Shown: piece after piece, positions 9,433 to 19,736 of the stretch | Position numbering within the stretch: the first letter of the stretch is position 1 | Layout: the number at the start of each line of letters is the position of its first letter | Assembly (NCBI GenBank): GCA_001310415.1 | Contig: BAXE01000032.1 | Span: 1-47,993, forward strand | Source of the DNA: Enterovibrio sp. JCM 19048 | GTDB taxonomy: Bacteria; Pseudomonadota; Gammaproteobacteria; Enterobacterales; Vibrionaceae | DNA: 47,993 nucleotides | Direction of reading: 5' to 3' | Program-made: the position numbers and the translations under genes | The notes under the pieces: model-generated | Told to the model about the DNA's origin: nothing | What the model saw: only the letters and a program-made list of their open reading frames with translations | The model's database searches: none

Positions 9433-10202
9433 ATGCTTGAAATGTTTGATTTGACCACCGTCGTCATTCTGGCGTTGGTGGCTTTTTCCGCCGGATTTAT
9501 TGATGCCGTAGCGGGTGGTGGGGGTATGCTCACCGTACCTGCATTGCTTTCTTTGGGGTTGCCACCACACATTGCGTTGGGCACAAACAAGCTTTCAGCA
9601 ACCTTTGCCTCCTCCACTGCAGCATTTACTTACTACCGTAAAAAGCTGTTTTCCCCACGCTTTTGGTCAAATGCGTTTTGGGCGACCCTGTTTGGCGCAA
9701 TTTTAGGTACCTGATGGTGGATTTCATCTCCACAGAGCTCCTTGAAAAGGCGCTGCCTCTCGTGGTGTTGGCAACGGCTGCCTACACGATATGGCATCCC
9801 CAACCTAAGGGAGACAGCATGAGTTGCCTAAAGACGATCCTAAAATCAAACAAAAGCAATGGGGGCAAGGCCTGACACTGCTTTTACGACGGTGTGGTTG
9901 GGCCGGGAACCGGTGCATTCTGGACTGTCTCCTCGATGTCCCTCTACAAAATGAATATCCTTTTGTCGTCAGGTCTTGCCAAGGCGATGAACTTCACCAG
10001 CAACATTGCATCGCTGGTCACCTTTATTATCCTTGGTCATGTAAACTGGACGATAGGCCTGACCATGGGGGTCTGCCTGATGGCCGGTGCCTACCTGGGT
10101 GCACATTCAGCCATTCGCTTCGGTGCGAAGTTTATTCGTCCTGTGTTTGTCACCGTCGTCGTCATTCTATCCGTCAAATTGGCGGTAGATGCGTGGTTTT
10201 GA
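9433..10202 (+). CDS. TSUP/TauE-SafE family permease, three apparent frameshifts
   Basis: A sulfite-exporter-type (YfcA-like) membrane permease. The first half has the family motif GFIDAVAGGGGMLTVPAL followed by LGTNKLSATFASS; the second half repeats it as YDGVVGPGTGAFW and KAMNFTSNIASL. The frame is interrupted near 9710 (one base), near 9820 (one base) and near 9880 (two bases, probably GG before CTTTTAC). Repaired length is about 257 residues, the family norm, with some eight hydrophobic helices. It starts 12 bp after dinG. Substrate unknown. Confidence 0.85.
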
Positions 10203-10240
10203 CGCCAGCCAACACCCACTGGCACGGTTAATTTGAGGAC

Positions 10241-10792
10241 ATGATGGATTTATCCAACCTAAAAGCGCAGCTCCAGACGCTCGCGAATCAAGCAGCAGAT
10301 ATCGACAGAAGGCGGGGCGAGAGCGCCAAGCCACTTTTCGATGAGCGCCTTTTTACCTGTCTTTCGCGTCTTCTTACCCCCTGTGTGATGGAAGCGCAAG
10401 CCGTGGTGACAACCCTCGAAAGAGAGCACAGCGCTGGCAAGTTATCCGGCCTTCGCGCAGAGCACCTCTGCGAAAAACTGCTGAACCAAATTGGCGCCCT
10501 GCAAAGGGAAATCGCCACCCAACCGCTTCGCGCACAGGAAAAAGCCCTGGCGCCAAAACCGAAAGCGTCAATCAGCCAGTTGTATCAGGATCTGGCACAA
10601 CACCAGGGGTGGGAACGCCGGCTTGCTGACATGGTGCGCGATGCTGAAGCCCGAATCGGACAGTGCTATACCCTGGTCGAGCAGCAACAGGCACAGCATC
10701 AGCTATTAACTCTGGAAAAACGCCTTGCCCGCTGCCGCGAAGCCAAGCAGAAAATTGAATCCCGCATTAGCTTCCGAGAAAGGAAAGGCTGA
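10241..10792 (+). CDS. priC: Primosomal replication protein PriC
   Basis: A 183-residue, largely helical protein matching PriC, which helps reload DnaB at stalled forks independently of PriA-PriB. The conserved central segment QLYQDLAQHQGWERRLADMV and the C-terminal coiled-coil helix (LLTLEKRLARCREAKQKIE) are visible. There are two adjacent ATGs (10241, 10244). A gene for a small DUF2496 protein follows two positions downstream, echoing the E. coli priC-ybaM pairing, with a hydrolase gene in between. Confidence 0.88.
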   Translation: MMDLSNLKAQLQTLANQAADIDRRRGESAKPLFDERLFTCLSRLLTPCVMEAQAVVTTLEREHSAGKLSGLRAEHLCEKLLNQIGALQREIATQPLRAQEKALAPKPKASISQLYQDLAQHQGWERRLADMVRDAEARIGQCYTLVEQQQAQHQLLTLEKRLARCREAKQKIESRISFRERKG

Positions 10793-10798
10793 GTCGTC

Positions 10799-11718
10799 GT
10801 GCTGCCAATTGTTTATCACCCGATCTATTCTGACTTTCCCCTGCCGGAGGGGCATCGCTACCCACTACAGAAATACCGCTTACTGAGGGAGCATATCGCC
10901 AACGAGCGATGGCCTGTCGCTGAACACCAACCCACCAAGCTGCCAAATAACAGGCTGCATGCCATACATGATCAAGACTACGTCGACGCCTTGGTAACCG
11001 GCACACTGCCGCTGGTAAAAATGCGCCGTATCGGTTTCCCTTGGAGTGAGGCGTTATTGACGCGAAGCCTGACCTCGCTTGGCGGCACCCTGTTAACCGT
11101 GGATAACGCGCTGAAACATGGTATGGCTGTGCATTTGACGGGCGGCTACCACCACGCACACCATGACTTTGGCAGTGGCTTTTGCCTGTTTAATGACCTT
11201 ATTCTGGCCGCTGATCATGCCCTTTCGCATGAAGGCATAGACAAAGTCTTATCATTGATTGTGACGTTCACCACGGCGATGGGACAGCAGCACTGGCTAA
11301 AACAAACCCGGCGATAGCGACCTTTTCCGTTCACTGTGAAAAGAATTTCCCGTCACGCAAACCTGATTCGGATCTGGACTTGCCGCTTCCTATCGGCACG
11401 GATACCGAGCAATACCTTTTGCATTTTCTCCCCTGCCTGTCACTGGCCATCGCACAACACCAGCCAGATATGGTGATTTATGATGCAGGTGTCGATATTC
11501 ATCGGGATGATGAGCTGGGATACCTGAACGTTTGTCAGGAAGGTATTGCCAAGCGGGATCGCGCAGTGTTGCGCGCCTGTCAAGATCTTCAAATCCCGGT
11601 GGCAGCGGTGATAGGCGGCGGTTACCGTACCGATCAGCAAGCATTGGTGCCCCTTCACGCAGAGCTAATTCTCGCGGCGCTGGACACTTACTACCCAAAC
11701 TGGAGCCCCTTACCATGA
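10799..11718 (+). CDS. Histone-deacetylase-like (AcuC/class II HDAC fold) hydrolase, one apparent frameshift
   Basis: A zinc amidohydrolase of the arginase/deacetylase fold; in bacteria such proteins deacetylate acetyl-lysine, acetylpolyamines or similar substrates. Visible motifs are GGYHHAHHDFGSGFC (115-129) with the active-site histidines and, after repair, CDVHHGDGTAA with metal ligands and YDAGVD. One base is missing near 11249 (GTCTTA(A)TCATTGAT). The repaired protein is 306 residues. The start is a GTG at 10799, 6 bp after priC. The stop overlaps the next start in an ATGA, suggesting translational coupling. Confidence 0.87.
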
Positions 11719-11870
11719 CCTCTTCTGGATTGGAAAACGCACCCGAAGAAATAAAACTGGCGGTAGATTTAATTTATCTACTCGAAACTCACGACATCAA
11801 ACCTGATGTTGCCTTGAAAGCCCTGGAGATTGTCCGGGCAGATCTGGAAAGAAAAAGCAAAAACAACTGA
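11715..11870 (+). CDS. DUF2496 (YbaM-like) small protein
   Basis: A 51-residue protein, MTSSGLENAPEEIKLAVDLI and following, closely resembling E. coli YbaM (LENAPDDVKLAVDLIVLLE...), a DUF2496 protein of unknown function encoded next to priC. The ATG overlaps the upstream hydrolase stop by 4 nt (ATGA), which fixes the start better than the longer open frame. Frame intact. Confidence 0.85.
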   Translation: MTSSGLENAPEEIKLAVDLIYLLETHDIKPDVALKALEIVRADLERKSKNN

Positions 11871-12311
11871 AGAATCAGAATGATAATTTTCAGTTATTTG
11901 GCTCTACTCCCCACAGTTCTCACACCTAACATGTAATTAACTTTGATGATAACGTTAAATTTATCAGAGTAAAATGTTACAGATCAGATTGATAAATGAA
12001 CACATCGTCTAATTTGTCACCATTGAGTAAAACTTAAAGGTGATAAGACGCAAAAATTAGAGTATTATCCTGCCGTTTTAAGTGACGAAACCGAGAGTTT
12101 CTGCACTTATCACTGGCCGCTGTATATACACAAACGGATTTGTAGATAGCGCAACAGACGCGCGGTACAGTCGGTCATGAATCTCTGCACGGAAGCGTCG
12201 CCAGGGTATTTTGTTTGCCCGAGGCACTGAGCTGAAAAGGAAGTTTCAGACCCGCTGTCTCCTCCTTGAAGCTCCGCTGCCTGTTTAATTTTGACGACAG
12301 TAGAGTTTGTT
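11871..12311 (+). promoter_or_regulatory. Long structured leader of the Na+/alanine symporter
   Basis: 441 bp without a gene. The first 190 bp are AT-rich and promoter-like. From about 12080 several hairpins follow: AAGTG..GAAAC/GTTTC..CACTT (12080-12108), ACAAA-cgga-TTTGT (12130-12143, inside a CGCT/AGCG stem 12118-12151), a GGGT/GCCC stem (about 12203-12220), and CTGAAA-aggaag-TTTCAG (12232-12249). Two loops expose GGA, the core of CsrA/RsmA sites. I looked for glycine, lysine, cobalamin and c-di-GMP riboswitch cores and did not recognise any, although symporters of this family in vibrios can have glycine riboswitches. Confidence 0.55.
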
Positions 12312-13729
12312 ATGACGGAACTAAAAGAACTATTCGTTTCCTTTGTTGATGCCGGGAATGGCGTGTTGTGGGGAAGCGTGCTTATCTATCTTTTGATCGG
12401 CGCTGGCCTGTACTTCACTCTTCGCACTGGCTTCCTTCAATTCCGCTCTTTTGGGCACATGTTCTCCCTTATCAAAGGCAGCCGTGAAGGCGCCGATGGT
12501 GGTATCTCCTCTTTCCAAGCATTCAGCACCAGTCTCGCAGCGCGCGTAGCACAGGTAACATGGCCGGTGTAGCCGTCGCTATTTACCTTGGTGGCCCGGG
12601 TGCCGTGTTCTGGATGTGGGTAACCGCACTGGTGGGTATGTCTACCAGTTTCGTGGAATCCACTCTGGCACAGGCTTACAAAGTAAACCATAAAGACAAC
12701 ACCTTCCGCGGTGGTCCGGCTTACTACATTGAAAAAGGTCTGGGTCAACGCTGGTTGGGTATAGCCTTTGCAATCTGTTTGATTATTGCGTTTGGCCTGG
12801 CGTTTAACGGCGTTCAGTCAAACTCAATTGCAGCAGCCATGAACACCGCTTTCGGCACTGACCACACTTGGGTAGGTATTATCCTGGCGCTGGCAACTGC
12901 CCCAATTATTTTCGGCGGTATGCGTTCAGTTGCGCGTGTTGCAGAGCTTATCGTGCCGTTTATGGCAATCGGTTACCTGATTGTTGCGGTTTACGTTATC
13001 GCCATCAACATCACCTTGTTGCCTGACGTTATCGGCACCATCGTCGGCAGCGCACTGGGCTTTGAACAAGCTGCAGGTGGTGCTATCGGTGCTGCAATGA
13101 TGCAGGGCATCAAACGTGGTCTGTTCTCGAACGAAGCGGGTATGGGTTCTGCGCCTAACGCCGCAGCAACTGCGACCACAGCGCCAAACCACCCTGTTGC
13201 TCAGGGCTATGTTCAAATGCTGGGTGTATTTATCGATACCATCGTTATCTGTACAGCCACTGCGTCAATCATCCTGCTATCCGGCATGTTGGATCCAAGC
13301 AGCGAACTGACTGGTATCGCGCTGACACAGGCAGCACTGGTTGCTGAAGTGGGCGACTGGGGTGCGGCGTTTATCGCTATCGCAATCCTGTTGTTTGCAT
13401 TCACATCTCTGATTGCGAACTACTCCTACGGTGAATCGAACATCGAATACATCTTCAAGAGCAAACTGGCGATCAATATCTACCGTGTCGCGGTACTGGC
13501 CATGGTTGTGATTGGTGCAATTGTTGATCTGCCAACGGTTTGGGCGTTCGCTGACCTCTCTATGGGTATGATGGCGATCATCAACCTGGTGGCCATTCTG
13601 GCACTGTCCGGTATTGCGTTTGCCCTGTTGAAAGACTACGAAACGCAACGTAAAGAAGGCAAAGAGCCAACTTTCGACCGTAAGAAGTTCCCTAAACTGG
13701 ACAAACAAATCGATAAAGACGTCTGGTAA
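12312..13729 (+). CDS. Sodium:alanine (AGCS) symporter, one apparent frameshift
   Basis: An amino-acid:cation symporter of the AGCS family, importing alanine or glycine with Na+. Family segments include FRSFGHMFSLIKGSREGADG, SSFQAFSTSLAARVGTGN (after repair), KRGLFSNEAGMGSAPNAAA and YGESNIEYIF. One base, a G, is missing near 12550 (GTAG(G)CACAGG), which otherwise stops the protein after about 86 residues. Repaired length is 472. The ATG at 12312 is preferred over an upstream in-frame TTG. Transcription probably starts far upstream, given the structured leader. Confidence 0.92.
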
Positions 13730-13760
13730 GCAAGCAGACAGTCAACAACACAACATCATC

Positions 13761-13787
13761 AAAAAAGGGAGCCGACTGGCTCCCTTT
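13761..13787 (+). terminator. Intrinsic terminator after the alanine symporter
   Basis: Stem GGGAGCC/GGCTCCC (13767-13773 and 13778-13784) with a GACT loop, preceded by six A and followed by TTTCGTTTT. It may also serve the convergent TIGR02647 gene. Confidence 0.9.
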
Positions 13788-13804
13788 CGTTTTCCTTGGT
13801 TTGG

Positions 13805-14044
13805 TTACGGGTTTGATTTGAGGATGCGTAACGCTTCTTTCGCGTGCTCTACGGCATCACGGCCGATAGATGTCAGGTAACCACCGTCTTTGGCAGTGAT
13901 CAGTTTTTTATCATACAGACGCGCTGTAGCAGCAACCAGACGTGGATCAGCATCGCTGTGAACCTTAATACCCGTCATGTCGGAGGAAAGGGAAAATTGA
14001 ACCAGAATATTCAGCTCATCAACGAGCTCAGTTTGAAATGGCAT
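13805..14044 (-). CDS. TIGR02647 family DNA-binding-like protein
   Basis: A 79-residue conserved hypothetical matching the TIGR02647 pattern: ELVDELNILVQFSLSS, GIKVHSDADPRLVAATARLY, DKKLITAKDGGYLTSIGRDA, resembling a winged helix. Function is not established. It is a single gene convergent with the symporter. Confidence 0.78.
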   Translation of the reverse strand: MPFQTELVDELNILVQFSLSSDMTGIKVHSDADPRLVAATARLYDKKLITAKDGGYLTSIGRDAVEHAKEALRILKSNP

Positions 14045-14172
14045 AGCGCTCCAGCATTTGCTTAATCAGTTTCAACCTGAATATAGACCGTCATTTCCGT
14101 GGTAATTTGTGCCGAGATCAAGAACTCTACGATCAGCCATTGCTGTCGCCCACTATTCTCCCAAAATTTGAA

Positions 14173-15359
14173 TCACGCCACATCCTCAGCCCCTCGAAGA
14201 CGAAAAGGCTCGACTTCATTTCCTGCGCTCGGCGCAGCCGGTATGCATCGGGAGAGTACAAGTGAACATACCGCAAGCCCGGTTCCCACCAGAAAAACGG
14301 TGGTTGGCGAGTAAAGCCACACCAAACCCAGAGCTGCAGGGATCACTACCGCGGCAATGTGGTTGATGGTGAAACTCACCCCCGCAGTGGATGCAATATC
14401 TTCAGGGTCCGCAATTTTCTGGAAGTAGGTTTTGATAGCAATCGCCATGGCAAAGAACAGGTGATCGACCACGTAAAGCGCCCCTGCCAACGTGGCATTG
14501 TCGACAAAGGCATACCCGGTAAACACCAAAATCAGCCCCACATATTCCACTGTCAGCGCTTTTTCTCACCAACCTGGCCAATCCAGGCTCCTATCCGGGC
14601 GGCAAACAGCATGTTAAAGAGGTAATTGATGATGAAAAGCAGGCTCACTTCGCCGACGCTGTAGCCAAACTTCTCCACCATCATAAATCCAGCAAAGACG
14701 ATGAATATCTGGCGTCTTGCCCCGCTGAGAAAAACCAGTGCGTAATAGAGCCAGTAACGCTGGCGTAATATGAGTTTTCGGTGTTGCGTATGAGGGGCGC
14801 CAAATGCGGGGAATGCAGCCCAAAGCAGCAATGTCGCCATCAGACCGAAGAAGCCAAACACCATGTATACCGCGTTGTATTTGGCGCCGAGAATATCCAT
14901 GAGCAGCCAAACCGACGCATAGGCAATCAGGCTCGCTGCGCCCTTCCATGCCAACACCCGCCCCATGAAGTGGGCACTGTTCTCTTTGTCTACCCATTGT
15001 AGGGTCAGTGACTGGTTCACGGTTTCAAAATAGTGAAACCCGATGGACATCACCACAGTGGTCAGATACAGCCCCCATGTAGATGGAAACCAGCCAGTAA
15101 CAGCAACCCCCAGACACATTACGGCCAGAAAAAGCAGCGCAAATCGTTGTTCACGGATAAACAGCAACAGGTAAATTGCCGTAAAGGCCAGAAAACCCGG
15201 CACTTCACGAAGACTCTGCAGAATGCCAATTTCCTTTCCGGTAAAGGCAGCCCTTTCAATCACAAAATTGTTGAGCAATACATTCCAGACAGAAAACGCC
15301 ATAGCCATGATAAAGGCCATGGCGATCAGCAAATTGGTTGGAGTTTTCAGTCCATTCAC
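14173..15359 (-). CDS. MFS transporter, one apparent frameshift
   Basis: A twelve-helix major facilitator. Hydrophobic segments begin at LLIAMAFIMAMAFSVWNVLL and recur through ALGLVWLYSPTTVFLVGTG. The frame breaks at about 14560, where an A seems missing from GAGAAAA(A)GCGCTG; the repaired join reads GQVGEKKALTVEYVG. Repaired length is about 395 residues. I chose the GTG at 15359, with AGGGAACG about 9 nt upstream, since the open frame above it lacks a ribosome site and runs into the neighbouring terminator. Substrate unknown. Confidence 0.83.
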
Positions 15360-15461
15360 CTTTTTCGTTCCCTGAAGGCATTTTCCCCACTGTAACGATG
15401 AAACGCTCATTATGCGACCAAATAAAAACCACCCAAAAGGCAGGGCTAATGCATGACGCAT

Positions 15462-15491
15462 AAAAAAGCAGCCTTTGTCGGCTGCTTTTTT
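15462..15491 (-). terminator. Intrinsic terminator after the Tim44-like gene
   Basis: Stem GCAGCC/GGCTGC (15468-15473 and 15480-15485) with a 6-nt loop, flanked by six A and six T, so it could work on both strands. It lies just after the minus-strand Tim44-like stop. Confidence 0.88.
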
Positions 15492-15515
15492 CAAGGATTG
15501 TCGGGCTTTTAAGGC

Positions 15516-16421
15516 TTATGCCTGAATGCCTACAATCAACCATGGCGCATTCGCTTGGGTCATGTCGCGCTCAAGGTGCCAGATGTCAGTAATGTCTTCT
15601 TCAACACCTTCCTGACGGTCGCAGTAGCGGCCACTGAACTGCAAGCTCAACTGTGCACGTTTACCGTCGTAGTCTGCACGAACGATTTCCGCATCCACAT
15701 ACATCACTTCTGTATGCTGATCGCCATCCAGTTTACGGCGCTCTTCAACCAGATCGTTGTACAGTTCTGGGGTGACGTATTCCTGAATAGTCGCCAGTTC
15801 ATTGTGGTTCCAAGCACCTTGAAGGGTACGGTAGTGCTCACGGGCACCATTCACAAAGCCTGAAATATCGAAGTTTGGCGGGTAGTTAAACGGCACATCG
15901 TTGTTAACCGCACCAAAACCACCAGCAGACCCAGAAGATGCCGCTGCATTCTCACGGAATTGCTGTTGCTCGTGGTAGTAACCTTTATTTTGTTCTGGTT
16001 GCTGAGGCTGATGACCACCGGCGTATGCCTGGTTGCTCGGTCGGCTGATCGAGCCATTTTTCGCCGCCATCATGCCTTTGAAGATCTTGAACAGGACGAA
16101 GGCAATCAGCGCAATAATGATGAAATCCATAAACTGGAAGCCATCAAAAGCACCGCCAAACATTGCAGCAATCAAACCACCTGCAAGCAGACCGCCCAGC
16201 AAACCACCCATCAGGCCTTTTTTGCTTGAGCTTTTCGCCGCACTGGCAGGATCGCTTTGCTTACCAATCGTGTTGGTATTCGTCGGTTGTGATTTAGGCG
16301 CAGGTGCAGTCTTAAAGCTCTTGCCAAAAGACTTACCACCACCGAATTTTTTCGCTTCAGCGTGCGGCGCAGAAAGCACCATCACAAACATCAGCGCAAA
16401 TAGAGTAAAGAAGCGTTTCAT
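15516..16421 (-). CDS. Tim44-like domain exported protein
   Basis: A 301-residue protein. The ATG at 16421 gives a signal peptide MKRFFTLFALMFVMVLSAP ending near AEA at residue 23. A Lys/Gly/Ser-rich linker, a Gly-rich hydrophobic segment (GLMGGLLGGLLAGGLIAAMF) and a second membrane segment (FMDFIIIALIAFVLFKIF) follow. The C-terminal half (about residues 150-300, ending WLIVGIQA) is the Tim44-like domain, in bacteria of unknown function. A 302-bp divergent intergenic region separates it from the TM2 gene; no strong promoter stands out there. Confidence 0.85.
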   Translation of the reverse strand: MKRFFTLFALMFVMVLSAPHAEAKKFGGGKSFGKSFKTAPAPKSQPTNTNTIGKQSDPASAAKSSSKKGLMGGLLGGLLAGGLIAAMFGGAFDGFQFMDFIIIALIAFVLFKIFKGMMAAKNGSISRPSNQAYAGGHQPQQPEQNKGYYHEQQQFRENAAASSGSAGGFGAVNNDVPFNYPPNFDISGFVNGAREHYRTLQGAWNHNELATIQEYVTPELYNDLVEERRKLDGDQHTEVMYVDAEIVRADYDGKRAQLSLQFSGRYCDRQEGVEEDITDIWHLERDMTQANAPWLIVGIQA

Positions 16422-16723
16422 TGAGAACCTTTTCTGTTTCACGTTTCCACGCAACATACATAAAGAATATTGCCGTGGCGACCTGCGACGCAGATCGTTT
16501 GGGTATCCCATGCTTATCTGTCGCACACAGAAAGTCAAACCCTGCTGCCGACTAAAATGTTACCAATCATTTAAATTTTGCCGCCGGATACGGCTAAGTC
16601 TGCGACACACTATCTTTTTTTGGCGACTATCGGCGAAAAAGAAGCGAACTTCTCAAACACATTGTTTTCTTACAGAGAGTTTGATTTAAACTTGCCACCA
16701 AACAAACTCGTAGGATTTTAGGT

Positions 16724-17119
16724 ATGAATGATACACACAGCAAAGTCGTGGGTTACATTTTGTGGATCTTTGGCTTTCTCGGCGCACACCGCTTTTACTA
16801 CGGCAAGCCGGTCACCGGCACCATCTGGCTGTTTACACTGGGCTTGTTTGGCATTGGCTGGTTGATTGACCTTTTCCTCATTCCATCCATGGACAGGGAA
16901 GCCGACCTGCGATTCCACAGCGGCCAGTATGATTACTCCGTCACCTGGATTTTACTGACGTTTCTGGGTGTATTCGGTATTCACCGCATGTACATGGGCA
17001 AGTGGCTCAGTGGTATCCTTTACCTGTTTACGTTCGGCTTTTTCTTCCTTGGCGTGATTTACGATTTCTGGACACTGAACGACCAGATTTCTATCCGCAA
17101 CGCCAAACGCTTCAGTTAA
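16724..17119 (+). CDS. Tandem TM2-domain membrane protein
   Basis: 131 residues with two successive TM2 units. The first is GFLGAHRFYYGKPVTG.. (about 17-54), the second VFGIHRMYMGKWLSG.. (about 83-118); both have the aromatic GxHRxYxGK motif and two hydrophobic helices. This is an internal duplication: LFTLGLFGIGWLIDL aligns with LFTFGFFFLGVIYDF. TM2 proteins are small membrane proteins of unclear role. AGGATTTTAGGT lies before the start. Confidence 0.85.
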   Translation: MNDTHSKVVGYILWIFGFLGAHRFYYGKPVTGTIWLFTLGLFGIGWLIDLFLIPSMDREADLRFHSGQYDYSVTWILLTFLGVFGIHRMYMGKWLSGILYLFTFGFFFLGVIYDFWTLNDQISIRNAKRFS

Positions 17120-17241
17120 TTCAACCACTTTAATGCCTCTCATTCTTGGTGCAGACGCCAATCTGAGAGGCATACACCTTGCCCTTTGCCGACCCCACTT
17201 CTAAAATATCGAACATTGTTCACTATTTGCAGCAAGACGTA

Positions 17242-17841
17242 ATGGCCCGCAGGAACGACCACAGCCGCGAAGAACTGGTTGAAATGACTTTGAACTGTGT
17301 TGAAGAGTATCTGAACACACAGCCCTATCACTCGCTCAGCTTGCGAAAAATCGCGGCCATGATCGGATATGTCCCCAGCACCTTGGTAAATGTTTTCGGC
17401 AGCTACAACATTCTGTTACTTCATGTTGTCGGCAGAACCCTGGATGATCTGCGCCAGCAGGTTTCAGAAAAGCTCGCCACCGTTGAAGATCCTAAAGATG
17501 CTCTCTTTGCCCTTGCCAACCTTTACCTCAACTTTGCCGCCGCCAACCCTTTCCGCTGGCAACTGGTTTTTGAGCACAGCATGCAAGGTGACACATTGCC
17601 TGAGTGGCAAAGTGACCGGATCCAAAGCATGACCGGAATGTTGGAAGCCATGCTGCGGCAGCTTTCACCTTCCAAATCCGACACCCAGATCATCGAAGCC
17701 AGCCGCGTATTGTGGGCAGGTGTTCATGGCATCACGCTCCTGAGCGTTGACGACAAACTGTTTACCACCGCTCCGGTTGACGGCGCAGCCTTGATTGACA
17801 ACTTGCTGACCGGTTACCTCGCCGGTTGGGTTGAAAACTGA
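17242..17841 (+). CDS. TetR-family transcriptional regulator
   Basis: 199 residues from the ATG at 17242 (MARRNDHSREELVEMTLNC); the frame is open further upstream but without support. The N-terminal helix-turn-helix is around residues 33-55 (LSLRKIAAMIGYVPSTLVNV), with family-like SYNILLLHVVGRTLDDL after it; the C-terminal ligand domain contains ANPFRWQLVFEHSMQG and RVLWAGVHGITLLSV, resembling the WHG-type subgroup. It lies 25 bp upstream of the MFS-PlsC gene in the same direction and may regulate it. Confidence 0.85.
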   Translation: MARRNDHSREELVEMTLNCVEEYLNTQPYHSLSLRKIAAMIGYVPSTLVNVFGSYNILLLHVVGRTLDDLRQQVSEKLATVEDPKDALFALANLYLNFAAANPFRWQLVFEHSMQGDTLPEWQSDRIQSMTGMLEAMLRQLSPSKSDTQIIEASRVLWAGVHGITLLSVDDKLFTTAPVDGAALIDNLLTGYLAGWVEN

Positions 17842-17866
17842 TCATGTGGCCTCTAGGGGAAACAGC

Positions 17867-19729
17867 ATGACCACCCAGTCAGGACTACTGAGACAGCGCC
17901 GGTTTCTTCCCTACTTTATTACCCAGGCACTCGGCGCGTTCAATGATAATGTCTACAAAAACGTCCTGTTGATTTTGGTGGCATTTGCCGGCCCTTCAGC
18001 TATCGGAATGTCGACCGACCTTTTTATCAACCTTGCCGCCGGGCTGTTTATTCTTCCTTTCTTTCTCTTTTCCGCGTTTGCCGGAGAGCTGGCGGACAAG
18101 TTCGAAAAGTCGCGGTTTATCCGCAGTGTTAAGCTGCTTGAAATCGGCATTATGGCGCTTGCTGCGATCGCGTTCATCTACGACAGCTACCTCACCCTGT
18201 TGGTGTTGCTGTTTCTGATGGGTACCCAGTCGGCCTTTTTCGGGCCGGTAAAATATGCACTTTTGCCACAAACCCTGAAACCCAACGAACTGGTTTCCGG
18301 AAATGCCCTGGTCGAAACCGGCACGTTTCTCGCCATCCTTCTTGGCACCATGCAGCCGGTGTGATTGCCAACCTGCCGGATGCGAAAAATATCGCAGCCG
18401 TGGCTGTCGTGCTTTTTGCTGTGCTGGGATATCTGAGCGCCCGTGCTATCCCCACTGTCGCGGCAGGAAACCCCGAACTCAAGGTATCCTTCTCGCCTAT
18501 CCGCCAGATGAAAACAACACTGGGTATCGCCCACCGCGACAAAGTGGTGCTGCAGGCCATTCTCGGCATCAGCTGGTTCTGGTTTTTGGGCGCAAGTTAC
18601 CTGACTCAGTTCCCGAATTTCGCCAAGCTCTATCTGGCGGGCAGGAAGCTCGGTTTCTTTCTTGCTGACGTTATTTTCGATTGGAATCGCTATTGGCTCA
18701 CTGCTTTGCGACCGCCTCTCCTGCCACCGTATTGAACCGGGAATCGTGCCGATTGGCGCCTTGGGTTTGACCCTATTTGGCGCCCACCTCTTTTTCTCAA
18801 CACCAGTGCAACCGCCACAAACCGAAGGGCTACTGGCTTTCATCAGCGAGCCTTCGCTTTGGTGGGTTTTCGTCGATCTGCTGTGCATCGGGATTTTTGG
18901 CGGGATATTTATCGTTCCCCTTTATTCCATGATGCAGGCCAGAGCCAAAGAGAGTGAGCGCTCACAGGTCATCGCTGCCAACAATATCTATAATGCCCTG
19001 TTTATGGTCGTCAGCGCTGTATTGGCGATTGTATTGCTGGGTGTGGCCGGGTTGTCTATCCCTGCATTTTTCCTGGTGCTGGCCTTGGTAAACCTTGTTG
19101 TTGCGATTTACGTGGGTAAACAGGTGCCGGTTTTTGCTCTGCGGTTTGTGATTTGGCTTCTGAGCCACAGCTTTTACCGTGTCCACCATCGCAACCTGAA
19201 AAACATTCCGGAGCAAGGCGGCGCATTGCTGGTGTGCAACCATGTCAGTTATGTCGATGCTCTGGTTTTGGCCGGAGCCTGTCCAAGACCTATCCGTTTT
19301 GTGATGGATGAAGACTACTACCACCTTCCAATTCTGCATTGGTTTTTCCGCGCCAGCCGCACCATTCCTATAAAGCTTTCCAACCGCTCCATACGCAGTG
19401 CACTCAATGCCGTCAAAGAGCAGCTGGATGCTGGTGAAGTGGTGTGCATTTTCCCTGAAGGACAGTTGACCTATGACGGGGAAATGATCCCGTTCAAACG
19501 CGGTATCGACATTATCCTGAGGCAAACGCCAGTACCGGTGATCCCGATGGCGTTACGTGGGCTATGGGGAAGTTATTTCAGCCGGGAAGGTGGACGGGCA
19601 TTGCTGAAATTCCCGCGCCGCTTCTGGTCAAAAGTGGAGGTGGTTGCAGGACGCCCTATCGAGCCCAAAGATGCCAACGCCCAGAAGCTGTTTGACGAAG
19701 TAAAAGCGCTCCGGGGCGAGGCGTGTTAG
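17867..19729 (+). CDS. MFS transporter-acyltransferase (PlsC) fusion, two apparent frameshifts
   Basis: The N-terminal ~400 residues are an MFS transporter of the LplT (lysophospholipid flippase) kind: RFLPYFITQALGAFNDNVYK is typical. The C-terminal ~200 are a PlsC acyltransferase with NHVSYVD (NHX4D) and FPEG. Such proteins are thought to take in and reacylate lysophospholipids. Breaks lie near 18352 (one G before CAGCC) and near 18645 (two bases lost or one gained). Repaired length is about 621. The AMP-ligase domain of three-part homologues is absent. A strong AGGGGA precedes the ATG. Confidence 0.88.
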
Positions 19730-19736
19730 CCCTGCG

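Noticed and set aside
10180..11770. GGCGGTAG ops-like octamers near 10185 and 11759
   Set aside because: Both fall inside coding sequence (TSUP permease and DUF2496 gene) far from any polysaccharide operon; none is upstream of wecA.
12061..12311. Glycine, lysine, cobalamin or c-di-GMP riboswitch before the alanine symporter
   Set aside because: I looked for their conserved cores and could not match them; only generic hairpins are seen.
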